DNA of 64,000 bases from DAOTUB01 sp034437455 (GTDB lineage: Bacteria > Chloroflexota > Anaerolineae > B4-G1). A program made the translations under genes and the position numbers. Numbering within the stretch: the stretch's first letter is position 1; each line of letters opens with the position of its first letter. Shown piece after piece: positions 33,679-42,647 of the stretch. The DNA is taken from NCBI GenBank assembly GCA_034437455.1, contig DAOTUB010000029.1, positions 3,780-67,779 of the forward strand. Reading direction: 5' to 3'. The notes under the pieces were generated by a model. The model did not search any database. It worked only from the letters and a program-made list of their open reading frames with translations, and had not been told where the DNA came from.

Positions 33679-34857
33679 TCATTGATTTCTGAGGCGCTTT
33701 TGGAATTGATTGATCGGCACCCGCGCTGCCAATGCCAGGTCCTGCAACCGCGCGCGGGTGTTCACCTGGGTGCTCCACACGGCGTTCCGTACCTTGGTGA
33801 CCGGCTGAAATAGATTCGACAGCAGCGGCCAGTCCTCCACGAGAATCGGCTCCTGGTCCACTTTTTCCGGCTGCCAGTGCAGGGCTGCGGCCGCCCAGGT
33901 CAACCCCGCGCCGAACCCGACCAGCACGATGTGGTCGCCGGAGTGAAGGCGGCCCTCCTCCACCGCGTCGCACAGCGCCAACGGAATGGAGGCCGCCGAA
34001 GTATTGCCGTAGCGGTCCACATTGACCATGACCTTCTCCGGCTCCACGCCCAGCCGACGCGTCGCCAGTTCGATGATGCGAGCGTTCGCCTGGTGCGGGA
34101 TGATCAGGTCGATGTCGTCCCACGTCAACCCACTGGACTGCACGACGTTGATCACGGAATCGGTCATCTTTTTGGTGGCGAACTTGAAGACGCGCCGCCC
34201 GTCCATCCGCAGAAAGTGCTCCTTGTTCCGTAGCACTTCCTCGCAGAAGGGTTTGGCGGTGCCATAGCCGGGCGCGATGAGCGCGTCCCAGTCTTTGCCC
34301 TGGGAACCCAGCTCGGAGCTCAGGATGCCGGTGGGTTGGTCGCTCGCTTCGACCAGGACGGCGGCCCCGCCGTCTCCAAAGAGCACGCAGGTACCGCGAT
34401 CCGTCCAGTCCACGGCTGGAGAGAGTTTTTCGACTCCCACGACCAGCGCCTTTTGGTACATGCCTGATTGGATAAACTGACTGGCGGTCACCAGTCCATA
34501 GACGAACCCGGTGCAGCCGGCGACCAGGGTGAAGGCTCCCGCCCGGGTCGCGCCGAGACGATCTTGCACCATACTTGAGACGGGCGGACAGAAATAATCG
34601 GGAGTCGAAGTGGCAATGATAATGAGGTCGATCTCTTCTGGAGTGGCGCCCGCGCGTTCCATTGCCTTCTGGCAGGCCTCCACTGACATCGAGGACGTCG
34701 TCTCGTCCGGCCCGGCGATGCGTCGTTCGCGGATGCCCGTGCGCGTGACGATCCATTCGTCCAAAGTCTCTACCATCTGTTCCAGGTCGTGGTTGGTGAG
34801 GATACGCTGCGGAACCGACTTGCCCCACCCGGTGATGCGTCCATAATAACGTTCCAC
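33679..34857 (-). CDS. 3-oxoacyl-ACP synthase III-like (FabH) with C-terminal extension
   Basis: A 392-residue thiolase-fold protein. The catalytic triad is complete: Cys in LVAGCTGFVYGL, His in PHQANARI and Asn in RYGNTSAAS. The end of the normal FabH fold is VLVGFGAGLTWAAAAL (near residue 340); about 50 extra residues follow (EDWPLLSNLFQPVTKVRNAV...), which is not usual. It may start fatty-acid or related chains. GTG at 34857 is chosen since AAAGGAG lies upstream; an ATG at 34938 would add residues without homology. Confidence 0.9.
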   Translation of the reverse strand: MERYYGRITGWGKSVPQRILTNHDLEQMVETLDEWIVTRTGIRERRIAGPDETTSSMSVEACQKAMERAGATPEEIDLIIIATSTPDYFCPPVSSMVQDRLGATRAGAFTLVAGCTGFVYGLVTASQFIQSGMYQKALVVGVEKLSPAVDWTDRGTCVLFGDGGAAVLVEASDQPTGILSSELGSQGKDWDALIAPGYGTAKPFCEEVLRNKEHFLRMDGRRVFKFATKKMTDSVINVVQSSGLTWDDIDLIIPHQANARIIELATRRLGVEPEKVMVNVDRYGNTSAASIPLALCDAVEEGRLHSGDHIVLVGFGAGLTWAAAALHWQPEKVDQEPILVEDWPLLSNLFQPVTKVRNAVWSTQVNTRARLQDLALAARVPINQFQKRLRNQ

Positions 34858-35003
34858 TGAATTTTCTCCTTTCGATGAAATAACCCCTTTTTTGCATGAA
34901 CACCAAAGAGGGAAAAAAGTTACGGGAAATTTCAGCAACTCGATCGTTTGGACTGTCGTTGACCAATTTCCAAACCGGGTTTGGGAATTGGGATAAAATC
35001 GCT

Positions 35004-35032
35004 TGACGAGCGCTGGATATTCTGATATGATA
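35004..35032 (+). promoter_or_regulatory. Sigma-70-type promoter for the FtsK-like gene
   Basis: TTGACG at 35004-35009, 17-base spacer, TATGAT at 35027-35032. The transcription start near 35039 excludes an in-frame ATG at 35027 and supports ATG 35099. Confidence 0.75.
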
Positions 35033-35098
35033 CAATTTAGATTAGAACAACCGTTCTATTCCGATGAGTGGCACATTGGGTGGGGAGGAGTGGGTAGG

Positions 35099-36319
35099 AT
35101 GCGCAAGCAACTGGAATTTCAGGCAGAACGTATTGAGGCGGTGCTGACGATGCACAAGGTGCCCGCGCGGGTGACCGGCGGCACGGTCACGCCTCGCTGG
35201 ATCCGCTTTCAGGTGCTCCCGGCCGTGGGAGCGAAAATTTCCAAGATCCGGGGGTTGAGCGAGGAGTTGGCAGCCGCCCTCGACGCGCCCAATTGCCGGG
35301 TATCTCGGCGCGGGGCGGCAGTCGCCGTCGAGGTACCGCGAGAGCACCCGCAGCCGGTACGGCTTCTGCCTCTCTACCGCCAACTTGACCTGGAGGACAT
35401 CCCACCGGCGACCGCGGTTCTGGGGTTGGCCGAGGACGGCGCGCCCTTGCTCATCCGGTTGCCCTCTCCAGATGTGGCCCACATCCTGGTGGCCGGGACG
35501 ACCGGTTCGGGCAAGACGGCGCTCTTGCAGACGACGATCCTCAGCCTGGCCATGGCCAATCCTGCTCCCTCTCTTTTTGGAGGAGAGCGCGCTCAAAGTC
35601 TGTCCATGGTGTTGATGGATCCCAAGGGCAGTGCGTTCAGTCTCTTCGAGGGATTGCCCCATAGTGGCGGCCGTGTGGTGTCGGAGGCTACCATACGACA
35701 CCGCGGCCACTACGGGACGCTGCCACATCTGGCTCGCCCGGTTATCCGGGGCGTGGAGGAGACGATTGAGGCGCTGCAAAGCCTGGTGCGCCTGATGGAG
35801 AGACGGGGCGTTCGCAATTCCCAACCTGTCGTGGTAGTCATTGACGAGTTGGCCGATCTCCTGATGGTCGGTGGCAAGGCGGTGCAGACGCCGCTGACCC
35901 GTCTGCTACAACGTGGGCGTGGGGCTGGCATCCACGTCGTCGCGGCCACGCAGAAGCCGAGCGCCGCTGTCCTGGGGCCGCTGATCAAGGCGAACTTTCC
36001 CGTGCGGCTGGTCGGGAAGGTGACCAGCACGACGGACGCGCGGGTGGCGAGCGGGTGGAGCGGGACAGGGGCGGAGCGATTGCTGGGACGGGGTGACTTT
36101 GTCGCCGTAGCCGAGGGGCGCGTGATTCGTTTCCAGGCAGCCTACGTCACGCCAGACGAGATACGCGAGGTCGTGGCCCGGCTGGCGCAGGGAGCGTCGC
36201 CGTCTGTTTTCGTTTCGACAGAGTCGGGGCATTGTTCTCGTGTGCCGATTGCTCCCCGGACCTCTCTTCTGCCCGGTCCGGTGCGACAGTTGGCCGAGGC
36301 GATCCGGGGAGGGGTGTAG
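35099..36319 (+). CDS. FtsK/SpoIIIE-family DNA translocase
   Basis: A 406-residue ATPase with Walker A VAGTTGSGKTA, Walker B VVVIDELADLL and the FtsK-type RLLQRGRGAGIHVVAATQKPSA, followed by FPVRLVGKVTSTTDARVASG. It has no N-terminal membrane domain and no visible gamma (DNA-orienting) domain, so it resembles plasmid or mobile-element FtsK-like proteins more than divisome FtsK. The N-terminal 100 residues look like the FtsK alpha/beta entry (KISKIRGLSEELAAAL). A small membrane protein follows three bases downstream. Confidence 0.9.
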   Translation: MRKQLEFQAERIEAVLTMHKVPARVTGGTVTPRWIRFQVLPAVGAKISKIRGLSEELAAALDAPNCRVSRRGAAVAVEVPREHPQPVRLLPLYRQLDLEDIPPATAVLGLAEDGAPLLIRLPSPDVAHILVAGTTGSGKTALLQTTILSLAMANPAPSLFGGERAQSLSMVLMDPKGSAFSLFEGLPHSGGRVVSEATIRHRGHYGTLPHLARPVIRGVEETIEALQSLVRLMERRGVRNSQPVVVVIDELADLLMVGGKAVQTPLTRLLQRGRGAGIHVVAATQKPSAAVLGPLIKANFPVRLVGKVTSTTDARVASGWSGTGAERLLGRGDFVAVAEGRVIRFQAAYVTPDEIREVVARLAQGASPSVFVSTESGHCSRVPIAPRTSLLPGPVRQLAEAIRGGV

Positions 36320-36321
36320 GA

Positions 36322-36732
36322 ATGCAGCAGAATCATGAAAATGGTTGGAGAAAGCTAAAGCTATTCGCCGGGTTAGTGGCGCTGGCCTTTGCCGTGACGC
36401 TGGCACTGATCGTCGGTAACCGTTTGAGCGACGAGGCGCTGGGCGTGTTGGCCGGAGCGGTGTGCGGGGTGGGGGCGGCGATCCCCACCAGCCTGATCGT
36501 CGTGGCGGTCAGCCAGCGGCGCAGCGAGTCGCGGGATTCAAGCGCTTCCAGCCGAACCGTGCAGCCGCCCATGTCCCAACAGAGAGCCTATCCACCCGTG
36601 ATCGTGGTCTCTCCACAGGGCGGGCGACAGTGGCCCAACAACTGGAACAACTTGCCTCCTTCGTTGGCGACACCGATGGAGCGAAACTTTACCGTGGTGG
36701 GCGAGGCGTATGACGACGAGCGTCGTCTTTGA
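36322..36732 (+). CDS. Small two-helix membrane protein, unknown
   Basis: A 136-residue protein with two hydrophobic helices (about residues 14-33 and 42-64) and a long Pro/Ser/Gln-rich tail (SSRTVQPPMSQQRAYPPVIV...NNWNNLPPS). No family is recognised. It starts three bases after the FtsK-like gene and may be a membrane partner for it. Confidence 0.6.
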   Translation: MQQNHENGWRKLKLFAGLVALAFAVTLALIVGNRLSDEALGVLAGAVCGVGAAIPTSLIVVAVSQRRSESRDSSASSRTVQPPMSQQRAYPPVIVVSPQGGRQWPNNWNNLPPSLATPMERNFTVVGEAYDDERRL

Positions 36733-36830
36733 TTTGTAGTTGATTTTGCTCCACATAGGCCGCCTGCTTGGTCTCGATATGGCCTGAAGGCCTACTCGAC
36801 CGGCACAGGCTGAGCAGTGACGGCTTTTGG

Positions 36831-36871
36831 TAAAAGAGCAAGGCTCGTCTTCCAAAGACGAGCCTTGCTCT
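36831..36871 (-). terminator. Strong hairpin terminator of lspA
   Basis: A 17-bp perfect stem (36835-36851 with 36855-36871) with a three-base loop, followed on the minus strand by TTTTA. Confidence 0.75.
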
Positions 36872-36899
36872 AATCGTTCGGATGTGGATGGGATGCCGA

Positions 36900-37427
36900 T
36901 CAACCGTACTCGGCCGATTTCTGCTGTTCCTCTCGTGCAAGCTGTCGCTCTTCCCACAGCATCGTTAGGGCCAGCAAGATCACGCCGGAGACGATGGAGA
37001 TGTCTGCGATGTTCGAGACCGGCCAATGCTGCAAGGGCCAAAAGTTGAGGTCGATAAAATCCACCACGCGTCCCTGATGGCGCAGCCGATCTATCAAATT
37101 ACCCGCCGCGCCGCCGAGTTGAAGGCCTAACGCAACTCGCGTCAACCACTGCCCATCGGGTAGATGGCGGTAGTACACGATGATGGCTGCAATGACTACC
37201 ACGGCGACGCCGATGAAAAAGTAGCTTCCCTGGGGAAACAGCCCGAAGGCTACCCCTGTGTTTGTCACGTGAGTGATACGAAAAATAGGCGTAAGCCACG
37301 GTGCCAGGTCCATCGACCGGCCTTCTGGCAGCGTTGCCCTCACAAGGTACTTTGTGAACTGGTCAACGAGCAAAACTGCCGCTGCCACGATGGGCAAGAG
37401 CAGGACCCCTCGTTTTTCTTGAGTCAA
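36900..37427 (-). CDS. lspA: Lipoprotein signal peptidase LspA
   Basis: A 175-residue inner-membrane aspartic protease that cleaves signal peptides of lipoproteins, such as the haem c lipoprotein of this window. Four hydrophobic helices and the family motifs are seen: DQFTKYLV, THVTNTGVAFGLF, GGAAGNLIDRL, RVVDFIDL and SNIADISI with the catalytic Asp pair. The start is a TTG at 37427 that overlaps the stop of the DksA-like gene, so translation is coupled. Confidence 0.95.
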   Translation of the reverse strand: MTQEKRGVLLLPIVAAAVLLVDQFTKYLVRATLPEGRSMDLAPWLTPIFRITHVTNTGVAFGLFPQGSYFFIGVAVVVIAAIIVYYRHLPDGQWLTRVALGLQLGGAAGNLIDRLRHQGRVVDFIDLNFWPLQHWPVSNIADISIVSGVILLALTMLWEERQLAREEQQKSAEYG

Positions 37428-37786
37428 CGAGCAGCTACCCTCGCTCTGCCGTGTTCGTGTTGCGCCTGACAGTCCAGACAGTACACGGCCTGGGGCAGCG
37501 CCTCCAGGCGCGCACGGTCGATCCTGCCGCCACAGTCCTCGCAGATACCGTAGGTTCCGTCTTCAAACTTGGTCAACGCCCGCTTGACTTTTTCCAGAGA
37601 ACGTTCGATCTTGCGCCGGAGCGCTACGTCCACGGTCTGGTCAAAGGCTTCTGTACCGTCGTCGGCCATGTGATTGCCGTGGCCTATGCCTTCGTACTTG
37701 TCGCCTTCGAGTTGCTGGAACTGTTTTTCCAGTTTTTTCTGTTCTTCTACTAGTTCCTGTTTGACTCTTTCATACGAAAAGGGCAT
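37424..37786 (-). CDS. TraR/DksA-family zinc-finger protein
   Basis: A 120-residue protein: N-terminal coiled coil (SYERVKQELVEEQKKLEKQFQQLE), then a region DDGTEAFDQTVDVALRRKIERSLEKVKRAL and the four-Cys finger GICEDCGG...VYCLDC. DksA proteins enter the secondary channel of RNA polymerase; the acidic DxxDxA tip motif is not exact here. ATG 37786 is used because AAGGAAGG lies six bases upstream. Confidence 0.9.
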   Translation of the reverse strand: MPFSYERVKQELVEEQKKLEKQFQQLEGDKYEGIGHGNHMADDGTEAFDQTVDVALRRKIERSLEKVKRALTKFEDGTYGICEDCGGRIDRARLEALPQAVYCLDCQAQHEHGRARVAAR

Positions 37787-37892
37787 TCCCATCCTTCCTT
37801 TCTCCGCCCTCGATTCACCCACAGCCATTTCTGGACGCGGGCATATTCTACCCTACTCGGCTTGAATTGGCAAGAATGAATCTCGAACCAGT

Positions 37893-40800
37893 TCATGCCT
37901 TGCGAATCCCTAGCTTTAGCGGGTGCCCATCCACCTGATCCTCACCCACCGCGGCTCCCTCGCTCGGCGGCCCGGCCACGAATTCGACGCTCAGGGTCTC
38001 GGCGGCGATGTGCTCTCGCCACGTCTCGATCGCCTGGGCCAATTCGTCGCTGGCCTGGTAGGTGGTGATGATGCGGTCGTCCAGGTTAAAGTCCGCCTCC
38101 TTGCGCAAGTTTTGCACGCGCCGGATCACCTCACGCGCCAACCCCTCGGCGATCAAGTCGGGGGTGAGCACGACGTCCATGGCCACGGTCACGCCTCGCT
38201 CCGAGGCTACCGCCAGCCCCTCTCGTGGTTCTTCTTGCACCAGCACTTCTTCCGGCGCCAATTCCACGGTTTCTCCGCCTACGTCGAGCCGGAGAGGGAG
38301 TTCCGCTCGCAGCCGTTGCACCGCTGACATCGGGTCCAGTGCCGCCAGCTCCGCCCGCACCGCCCCGAATCGCTCCCTGAAGCGGGGGCCGAGCACCTGG
38401 TTGTCCGGCAGAAGGCGATAGGTGATCAGATCGGTCGCCTCGTCCACAAAGGTTACCTGCTTGACGTTCAGTTCGTCCTGCACCAGGGCGATCAATTCCT
38501 CGCCCAGTTCTCCGGCGACGTCCGATTCCAGGTGAACCAGCGCGCGAGCCAATGGCTGTCGCAGTTTGATACCCTGGCTGCTGCGGGCCGAGTGGCCCAT
38601 CGTCACGATCTGCCGGGTCAGCGCCATCTGCGCCAGGAGTTCCTCGTCTGCTGCCGCCGGATCGGCCTGCGGCGGCGTCCCGTTGGGGCCACCGCCGCCA
38701 CTACGGGGCCAGGCGGTGTGGTGGACGCTCTCCAGCCCGTCCGCATCCACCGAGCGAACCAAATTTTGGTACATCACCTCGGTGACAAAGGGCACGATCG
38801 GCGCGAGCAGCCGGCAGAGGGTCGTCAAGACCTGGTAGAGCGTGGCGTAGGCCTCATTCTTGTCCTCGTCCTGCTCGCTTTTCCAGAAACGTCGCCGGCT
38901 GCGACGGACGTACCAGTTGCTCAAGTCGTCCAGGAAAGGCTCCACCGTCATCGTGGCGCCGTAGGCGTCGTACTCCTCCAGGCAGTCGGTGACGCGGGCG
39001 ACGACCTGATTCAGGCGGGCCAAGATCCACCGATCCAGCAGGTTGGTGGAGCTTACCGATTGCCCAGGCTCCCACTGATCCAGGTTGGCATACGTCACAA
39101 AGAACGAGTAGACGTTCCAGAGCGGGATCAAGAATTGCCGCCGCACTTCGTCCGCCCTGTTGTAGCCAAAGAGCAGGTTATTTTCCGGCTTGTGGGCGCT
39201 GTAGAGCCAGCGCATCACGTCCACGCCCATCTGGTCGGCGGCCTCGTTGAACTCGATGGCGTTCCCCCACGACTTGTGCATCTCGCGCCCGTCCTCGGCC
39301 AGCAGCGTGGCGTAGCCAAAGCAGCACAGGAAGGGCGGCGAGTTCTCCAGCACCGTCGCCATCGCCAGGAGGCTGTAGAACCAGTTGCGGAACTGGCCGG
39401 GGAAGGACTCGCTGATCCAGTCGGCCGGGTACCACGTTCTCCAAAATTCCGGGTTCGTCCGGTATTGGAGCGTGCTGAAGCTGACGATCCCCGCGTCGAG
39501 CCAGGGGTCGCCCACATCGGGGAGGCGGCTCACTTCCGCGCCGCACTTGGGGCAGGTGATGCGCACCGCGTCGATCCAGGGCTTGTGGGGGGTGTGCCCC
39601 TCGAACTCGTCCCAGCCCGCGATGGCCCGTTCCTTCAATTCTTCCTTGTCGCCGATGACCTCAAAGTGACCGCATTCCGCGCATTCCCAGATCGGCAGCG
39701 CCAGTCCCCAGTATCGCTTCTTGCTGATCATCCAGTCGTGCATGTTGCGCAGCCAATCCAGCTCGCGCTCCAGCCCAAAGGCCGGGATCCAGCGGATCTG
39801 CCGCGTCACGTCCATCATATCGTACCGCAGTTCATCCATCGAGATGAACCACTCGTCCACCAGCCGAAAGACCAGCTCGGTGCCGCAGCGCCAGCAGACC
39901 GGGTAGCGGTGAGTATAGTCCTCGACCTTGTACAAAAGCCCTTTCTGGCGCAGGCTCTCAAAGACGCGATCGGGGCTTTCAGAGACGTGGGTTCCGGTGA
40001 ATTGACCGAGACCTTCCAGGAAGAGTCCCTCCTCACTCAGCGGGGCGATGGAGGGAAGATCGTGCTCCTGGCCCAACTGAAAGTCCTCGGCGCCGCAACC
40101 CGGCGCGATGTGGACGATGCCGGTGCCTTCCGCCTCTCCCACCTCGTCCCACAGGATCACCCGGTGGGCCTCGACGCTTCCGGCAGCCTGCTGGGCCTCC
40201 AGCTCGTCAAAGGGGCCGTCGTAGGTCCAACCCTCCAACGCCGTCCCCTCCATCTCCTCCAGCACCTCGAATTTGCCATCCAGGGTGGAGAGAGCGCCTC
40301 TGGAGAGGTACAAAATGTGATCCCCCTGGCGAACCTTTACGTAGGTCAATTCCGGCCCCACGGCTGCCGCCACGTTGCTGGTCAACGTCCAGGGGGTGGT
40401 GGTCCAGATCAGGAGGCTCTCTCCCGTAGGGGCGTCGGCCCCTACGGGACTACGCCCCGGACGTCCCCGCAGCGGGAAGCGCAGGGTGACGCCGGGGTGG
40501 GTCAGTTCCCGGTAGCCATCGGTGACGATCTCGTGCTGGGTCATGCCGGTGGCGCAGCGAGGACACCAGGGCATCACATCTTTGCCCTTGTATAGCCAAC
40601 CTTTCTCCCAGCATCGTTTGAGGAACGTCCAGATCATATAGTTGTTTTCGGTGGAGAAGGTAAAGTAGGAGCCGCCCAGTTCCGGCAAGCCCAGGCGGGC
40701 GACGATGCGCTCGACGGTATCCGTCACCAAGCCCTCTGGTCCTTCGACGGTGATGATCTCCCCCGGGTCTTTTTCCAGCCGGTCCGCCAGATCGCGCAGC

Positions 40801-41246
40801 ATATCCGTATCGTTCCAGTCCATCCAGTACCCCAGGCGGATGGATTGTTCGGTCTGGACGGCGGCGTAGCGGAGCACTCGCTCCTTGCACTTGCGCACAA
40901 AGCGGGCGATGCCGTATTCCTCGATGTCTCGCTTGGAGTGAAAGCCCTGCTCTTTTTCGACCTCCACCTCGACCCAGAGGCCCTGGCAGTCAAAGCCGTT
41001 CTGGTAGCGGGTGCGAAAGCCGTTCATCGCTTTGAAGCGGTGATACAGGTCTTTGTAGGCGCGCCCCCAACCGTGATGGACGCCCATCGGGTTGTTGGCT
41101 GTGATCGGGCCGTCGATGAAGGACCAGCGCGGGCCGTCTTGGCGCAAAGCTACTAATTTTTTGAACGCCTCCGTCTCTTTCCAAAAGTCCAGAATCTCTA
41201 GCTCTTGAGCCACAAAGTCAACGGGATTGGGTACTGGTTTGAACAT
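37893..41246 (-). CDS. ileS: Isoleucyl-tRNA synthetase, atypical clade
   Basis: A 1117-residue class I synthetase. The HIGH-type motif reads ITANNPMGVHHGWGR and the KMSKS-type REMHKSWGNAIEF, both typical of a divergent IleS clade seen in Chloroflexota. The editing domain (SLLIWTTTPWTLTSNVAAAVGP), zinc-type cysteines (WECAECGHFE, ITCPKCGAE) and the anticodon domain (SNWYVRRSRRRFWK) are present. Residues about 266-275 (RSPVGADAPTGE) come from an inserted palindromic repeat. The Ile assignment rests on overall family; this clade is also called class I tRNA ligase in some annotations. Confidence 0.9.
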   Translation of the reverse strand: MFKPVPNPVDFVAQELEILDFWKETEAFKKLVALRQDGPRWSFIDGPITANNPMGVHHGWGRAYKDLYHRFKAMNGFRTRYQNGFDCQGLWVEVEVEKEQGFHSKRDIEEYGIARFVRKCKERVLRYAAVQTEQSIRLGYWMDWNDTDMLRDLADRLEKDPGEIITVEGPEGLVTDTVERIVARLGLPELGGSYFTFSTENNYMIWTFLKRCWEKGWLYKGKDVMPWCPRCATGMTQHEIVTDGYRELTHPGVTLRFPLRGRPGRSPVGADAPTGESLLIWTTTPWTLTSNVAAAVGPELTYVKVRQGDHILYLSRGALSTLDGKFEVLEEMEGTALEGWTYDGPFDELEAQQAAGSVEAHRVILWDEVGEAEGTGIVHIAPGCGAEDFQLGQEHDLPSIAPLSEEGLFLEGLGQFTGTHVSESPDRVFESLRQKGLLYKVEDYTHRYPVCWRCGTELVFRLVDEWFISMDELRYDMMDVTRQIRWIPAFGLERELDWLRNMHDWMISKKRYWGLALPIWECAECGHFEVIGDKEELKERAIAGWDEFEGHTPHKPWIDAVRITCPKCGAEVSRLPDVGDPWLDAGIVSFSTLQYRTNPEFWRTWYPADWISESFPGQFRNWFYSLLAMATVLENSPPFLCCFGYATLLAEDGREMHKSWGNAIEFNEAADQMGVDVMRWLYSAHKPENNLLFGYNRADEVRRQFLIPLWNVYSFFVTYANLDQWEPGQSVSSTNLLDRWILARLNQVVARVTDCLEEYDAYGATMTVEPFLDDLSNWYVRRSRRRFWKSEQDEDKNEAYATLYQVLTTLCRLLAPIVPFVTEVMYQNLVRSVDADGLESVHHTAWPRSGGGGPNGTPPQADPAAADEELLAQMALTRQIVTMGHSARSSQGIKLRQPLARALVHLESDVAGELGEELIALVQDELNVKQVTFVDEATDLITYRLLPDNQVLGPRFRERFGAVRAELAALDPMSAVQRLRAELPLRLDVGGETVELAPEEVLVQEEPREGLAVASERGVTVAMDVVLTPDLIAEGLAREVIRRVQNLRKEADFNLDDRIITTYQASDELAQAIETWREHIAAETLSVEFVAGPPSEGAAVGEDQVDGHPLKLGIRKA
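40423..40449. repeat. GC-rich palindromic repeat inserted in frame in ileS (copy 2)
   Basis: Perfect inverted repeat CCCGTAGGGGC / GCCCCTACGGG with a five-base centre. Its minus-strand reading equals copy 1 at 565-593 with one base change and encodes PVGADAPTG just before the editing-domain ESLLIWTTTPWT. Confidence 0.85.
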
Positions 41247-41352
41247 ATTCTCCTCCTGCTTGCATGGATTGACAAAACATGATCTCTACGCTGCGATGAA
41301 TTTATATTCCCTGAATGGATTGTGCGGATTCACTCGTCCTGCTCTGATTCGT

Positions 41353-41381
41353 TTGACATTTTTGATTCTTTCCTCTAAAAT
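41353..41381 (+). promoter_or_regulatory. Sigma-70-type promoter for ilvE
   Basis: TTGACA (41353-41358), 17-base spacer and TAAAAT (41376-41381), giving a leader of about 50 bases before ATG 41439. Confidence 0.75.
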
Positions 41382-41438
41382 TCCTCTGTGTCGTCGCAAT
41401 ACGATTTCCTCTCAAAATACATATAGAAAGGAGAACTG

Positions 41439-42488
41439 ATGTTAAAATCGTTCAGCGAACAATCTCCCCGCCCGTCCCAAAAGTCGGGTTGGGACAACGA
41501 ACTGGGTTTTGGCTATCGTGAGACGGACGCCTTCTGGCTTGCCCGCTGGAGCGTCGACGATGGCTGGGAACCAGGGCAACTCTACGAACACCAGGGGGCC
41601 GTGCTGGAGCTTTCCCCTGGCGCGAATGTTTTACACTACGCTCAGGCGGTTTTTGAGGGCATGAAGGCTCGCCGCACGCGAGAAGGGAAGGTCGTCCTCT
41701 TCCGCCCCGCCGACAATGCACGTCGCATGCGCGCCTCTGCCGCTCGCCTGGTAATGCAGGCGCCTTCAGTGAACGAGTTCTTGAAGGCGGTCACCACGGT
41801 CGTGCAGACCAACAGTCACTGGGTGCCCGGTTATGGCAAAGGCAGCCTCTACATCCGTCCGACTCTCGTTGGTTCGGGGTCAGTGCTCGGCGTGAGGCCT
41901 GCCCCGGAATACCTGTTCTTTGTCTTTGTCTGCCCCGTGGGAAAGTATATGGGCGGCGACCGGCTCATTGTGTTTCCCTCGGTTCACCGGGCCGCTCCCC
42001 ACGGCATCGGTGCGGCAAAGGCGGCGGGCAATTATGCAGCTTCCTTGCTCGCTCACGAGGTGGCCCACGACATGGGCTACACCGACGCGCTCTATCTCCA
42101 GGCTCGCGAGGACCGCTACATTGAAGAGTTGAGCGGCGCGAATTTCTTTGCCATTCTCCGCAACGGCGCTCTCGTCACTCCAGAGCTAGGCTCGATCCTT
42201 CCCGGCTTTACCCGCGATTCCCTCCTCACCATCGCCCGCGAGCTTTTTGGCTGGATCGCCGTGGAGAGGAAGCTCTCTATTGACGAGGTGTTGAGTGACG
42301 CCGTAGAGGCTTTTTACACCGGCACTGCCGCCGTCCTCTCTCCGGTCACCACTATCAACTACAATGGAGAGGATTACACCATCGGCGACGGCAAACCCGG
42401 TCCTCGGTCAGAAAAACTCCGGCAAGCACTGAACGAGGTTCAATTGCAGGAACAGCCCGATCTATGGGATTGGGTAGTGGAGGTGTAG
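41439..42488 (+). CDS. ilvE: Branched-chain amino-acid aminotransferase
   Basis: A 349-residue fold-IV PLP enzyme that makes or breaks down Leu, Ile and Val. The PLP lysine is in IGAAKAAGNYAAS, the substrate loop in ALYLQAREDRYIEELSGANFF, and FYTGTAAVLSPV binds the phosphate. It starts with AAAGGAG upstream. It stands between ileS and an operon under a T-box with an Ile-type specifier, so isoleucine is a shared theme. Confidence 0.94.
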   Translation: MLKSFSEQSPRPSQKSGWDNELGFGYRETDAFWLARWSVDDGWEPGQLYEHQGAVLELSPGANVLHYAQAVFEGMKARRTREGKVVLFRPADNARRMRASAARLVMQAPSVNEFLKAVTTVVQTNSHWVPGYGKGSLYIRPTLVGSGSVLGVRPAPEYLFFVFVCPVGKYMGGDRLIVFPSVHRAAPHGIGAAKAAGNYAASLLAHEVAHDMGYTDALYLQAREDRYIEELSGANFFAILRNGALVTPELGSILPGFTRDSLLTIARELFGWIAVERKLSIDEVLSDAVEAFYTGTAAVLSPVTTINYNGEDYTIGDGKPGPRSEKLRQALNEVQLQEQPDLWDWVVEV

Positions 42489-42526
42489 GGGCAATTCATC
42501 ACCACAGACTATAGGCATCGCCCGTG

Positions 42527-42564
42527 GACCTGACAGGTCTTGATTCCCAGAGACCTGTCAGGTC
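42527..42564. repeat. 14-bp inverted repeat between convergent ilvE and alaX
   Basis: GACCTGACAGGTCT and its complement, loop 10 bases; each arm is itself a near-palindrome (ACCTG-A-CAGGT). It may act as a two-way terminator but lacks T-runs; it looks like a scattered repeat. Confidence 0.7.
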
Positions 42565-42647
42565 TGCGTAGTGGTATCGTTTGTTAATGAGCTTTTTCCG
42601 CGTCGCCATGGGAGGCTTCAGACCAACACGGCGTATGGTTCTCTGCG

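Noticed and set aside
34857..34938. N-terminal extension of FabH from ATG 34938
   Set aside because: The extra 27 residues have no homology, and a proper ribosome site stands before GTG 34857.
35027..35098. Upstream start for the FtsK-like gene at ATG 35027
   Set aside because: This ATG lies inside the -10 hexamer of a good promoter, so it cannot be in the mRNA.
38532..40595. 687-codon plus-strand frame opposite ileS
   Set aside because: Shadow of the ileS gene, which has all synthetase motifs on the other strand.
41247..41438. T-box or other riboswitch upstream of ileS
   Set aside because: No UGGNACCGCG core or terminator on the minus strand here; only the ilvE promoter is seen. The T-box lies at 43.9 kb.
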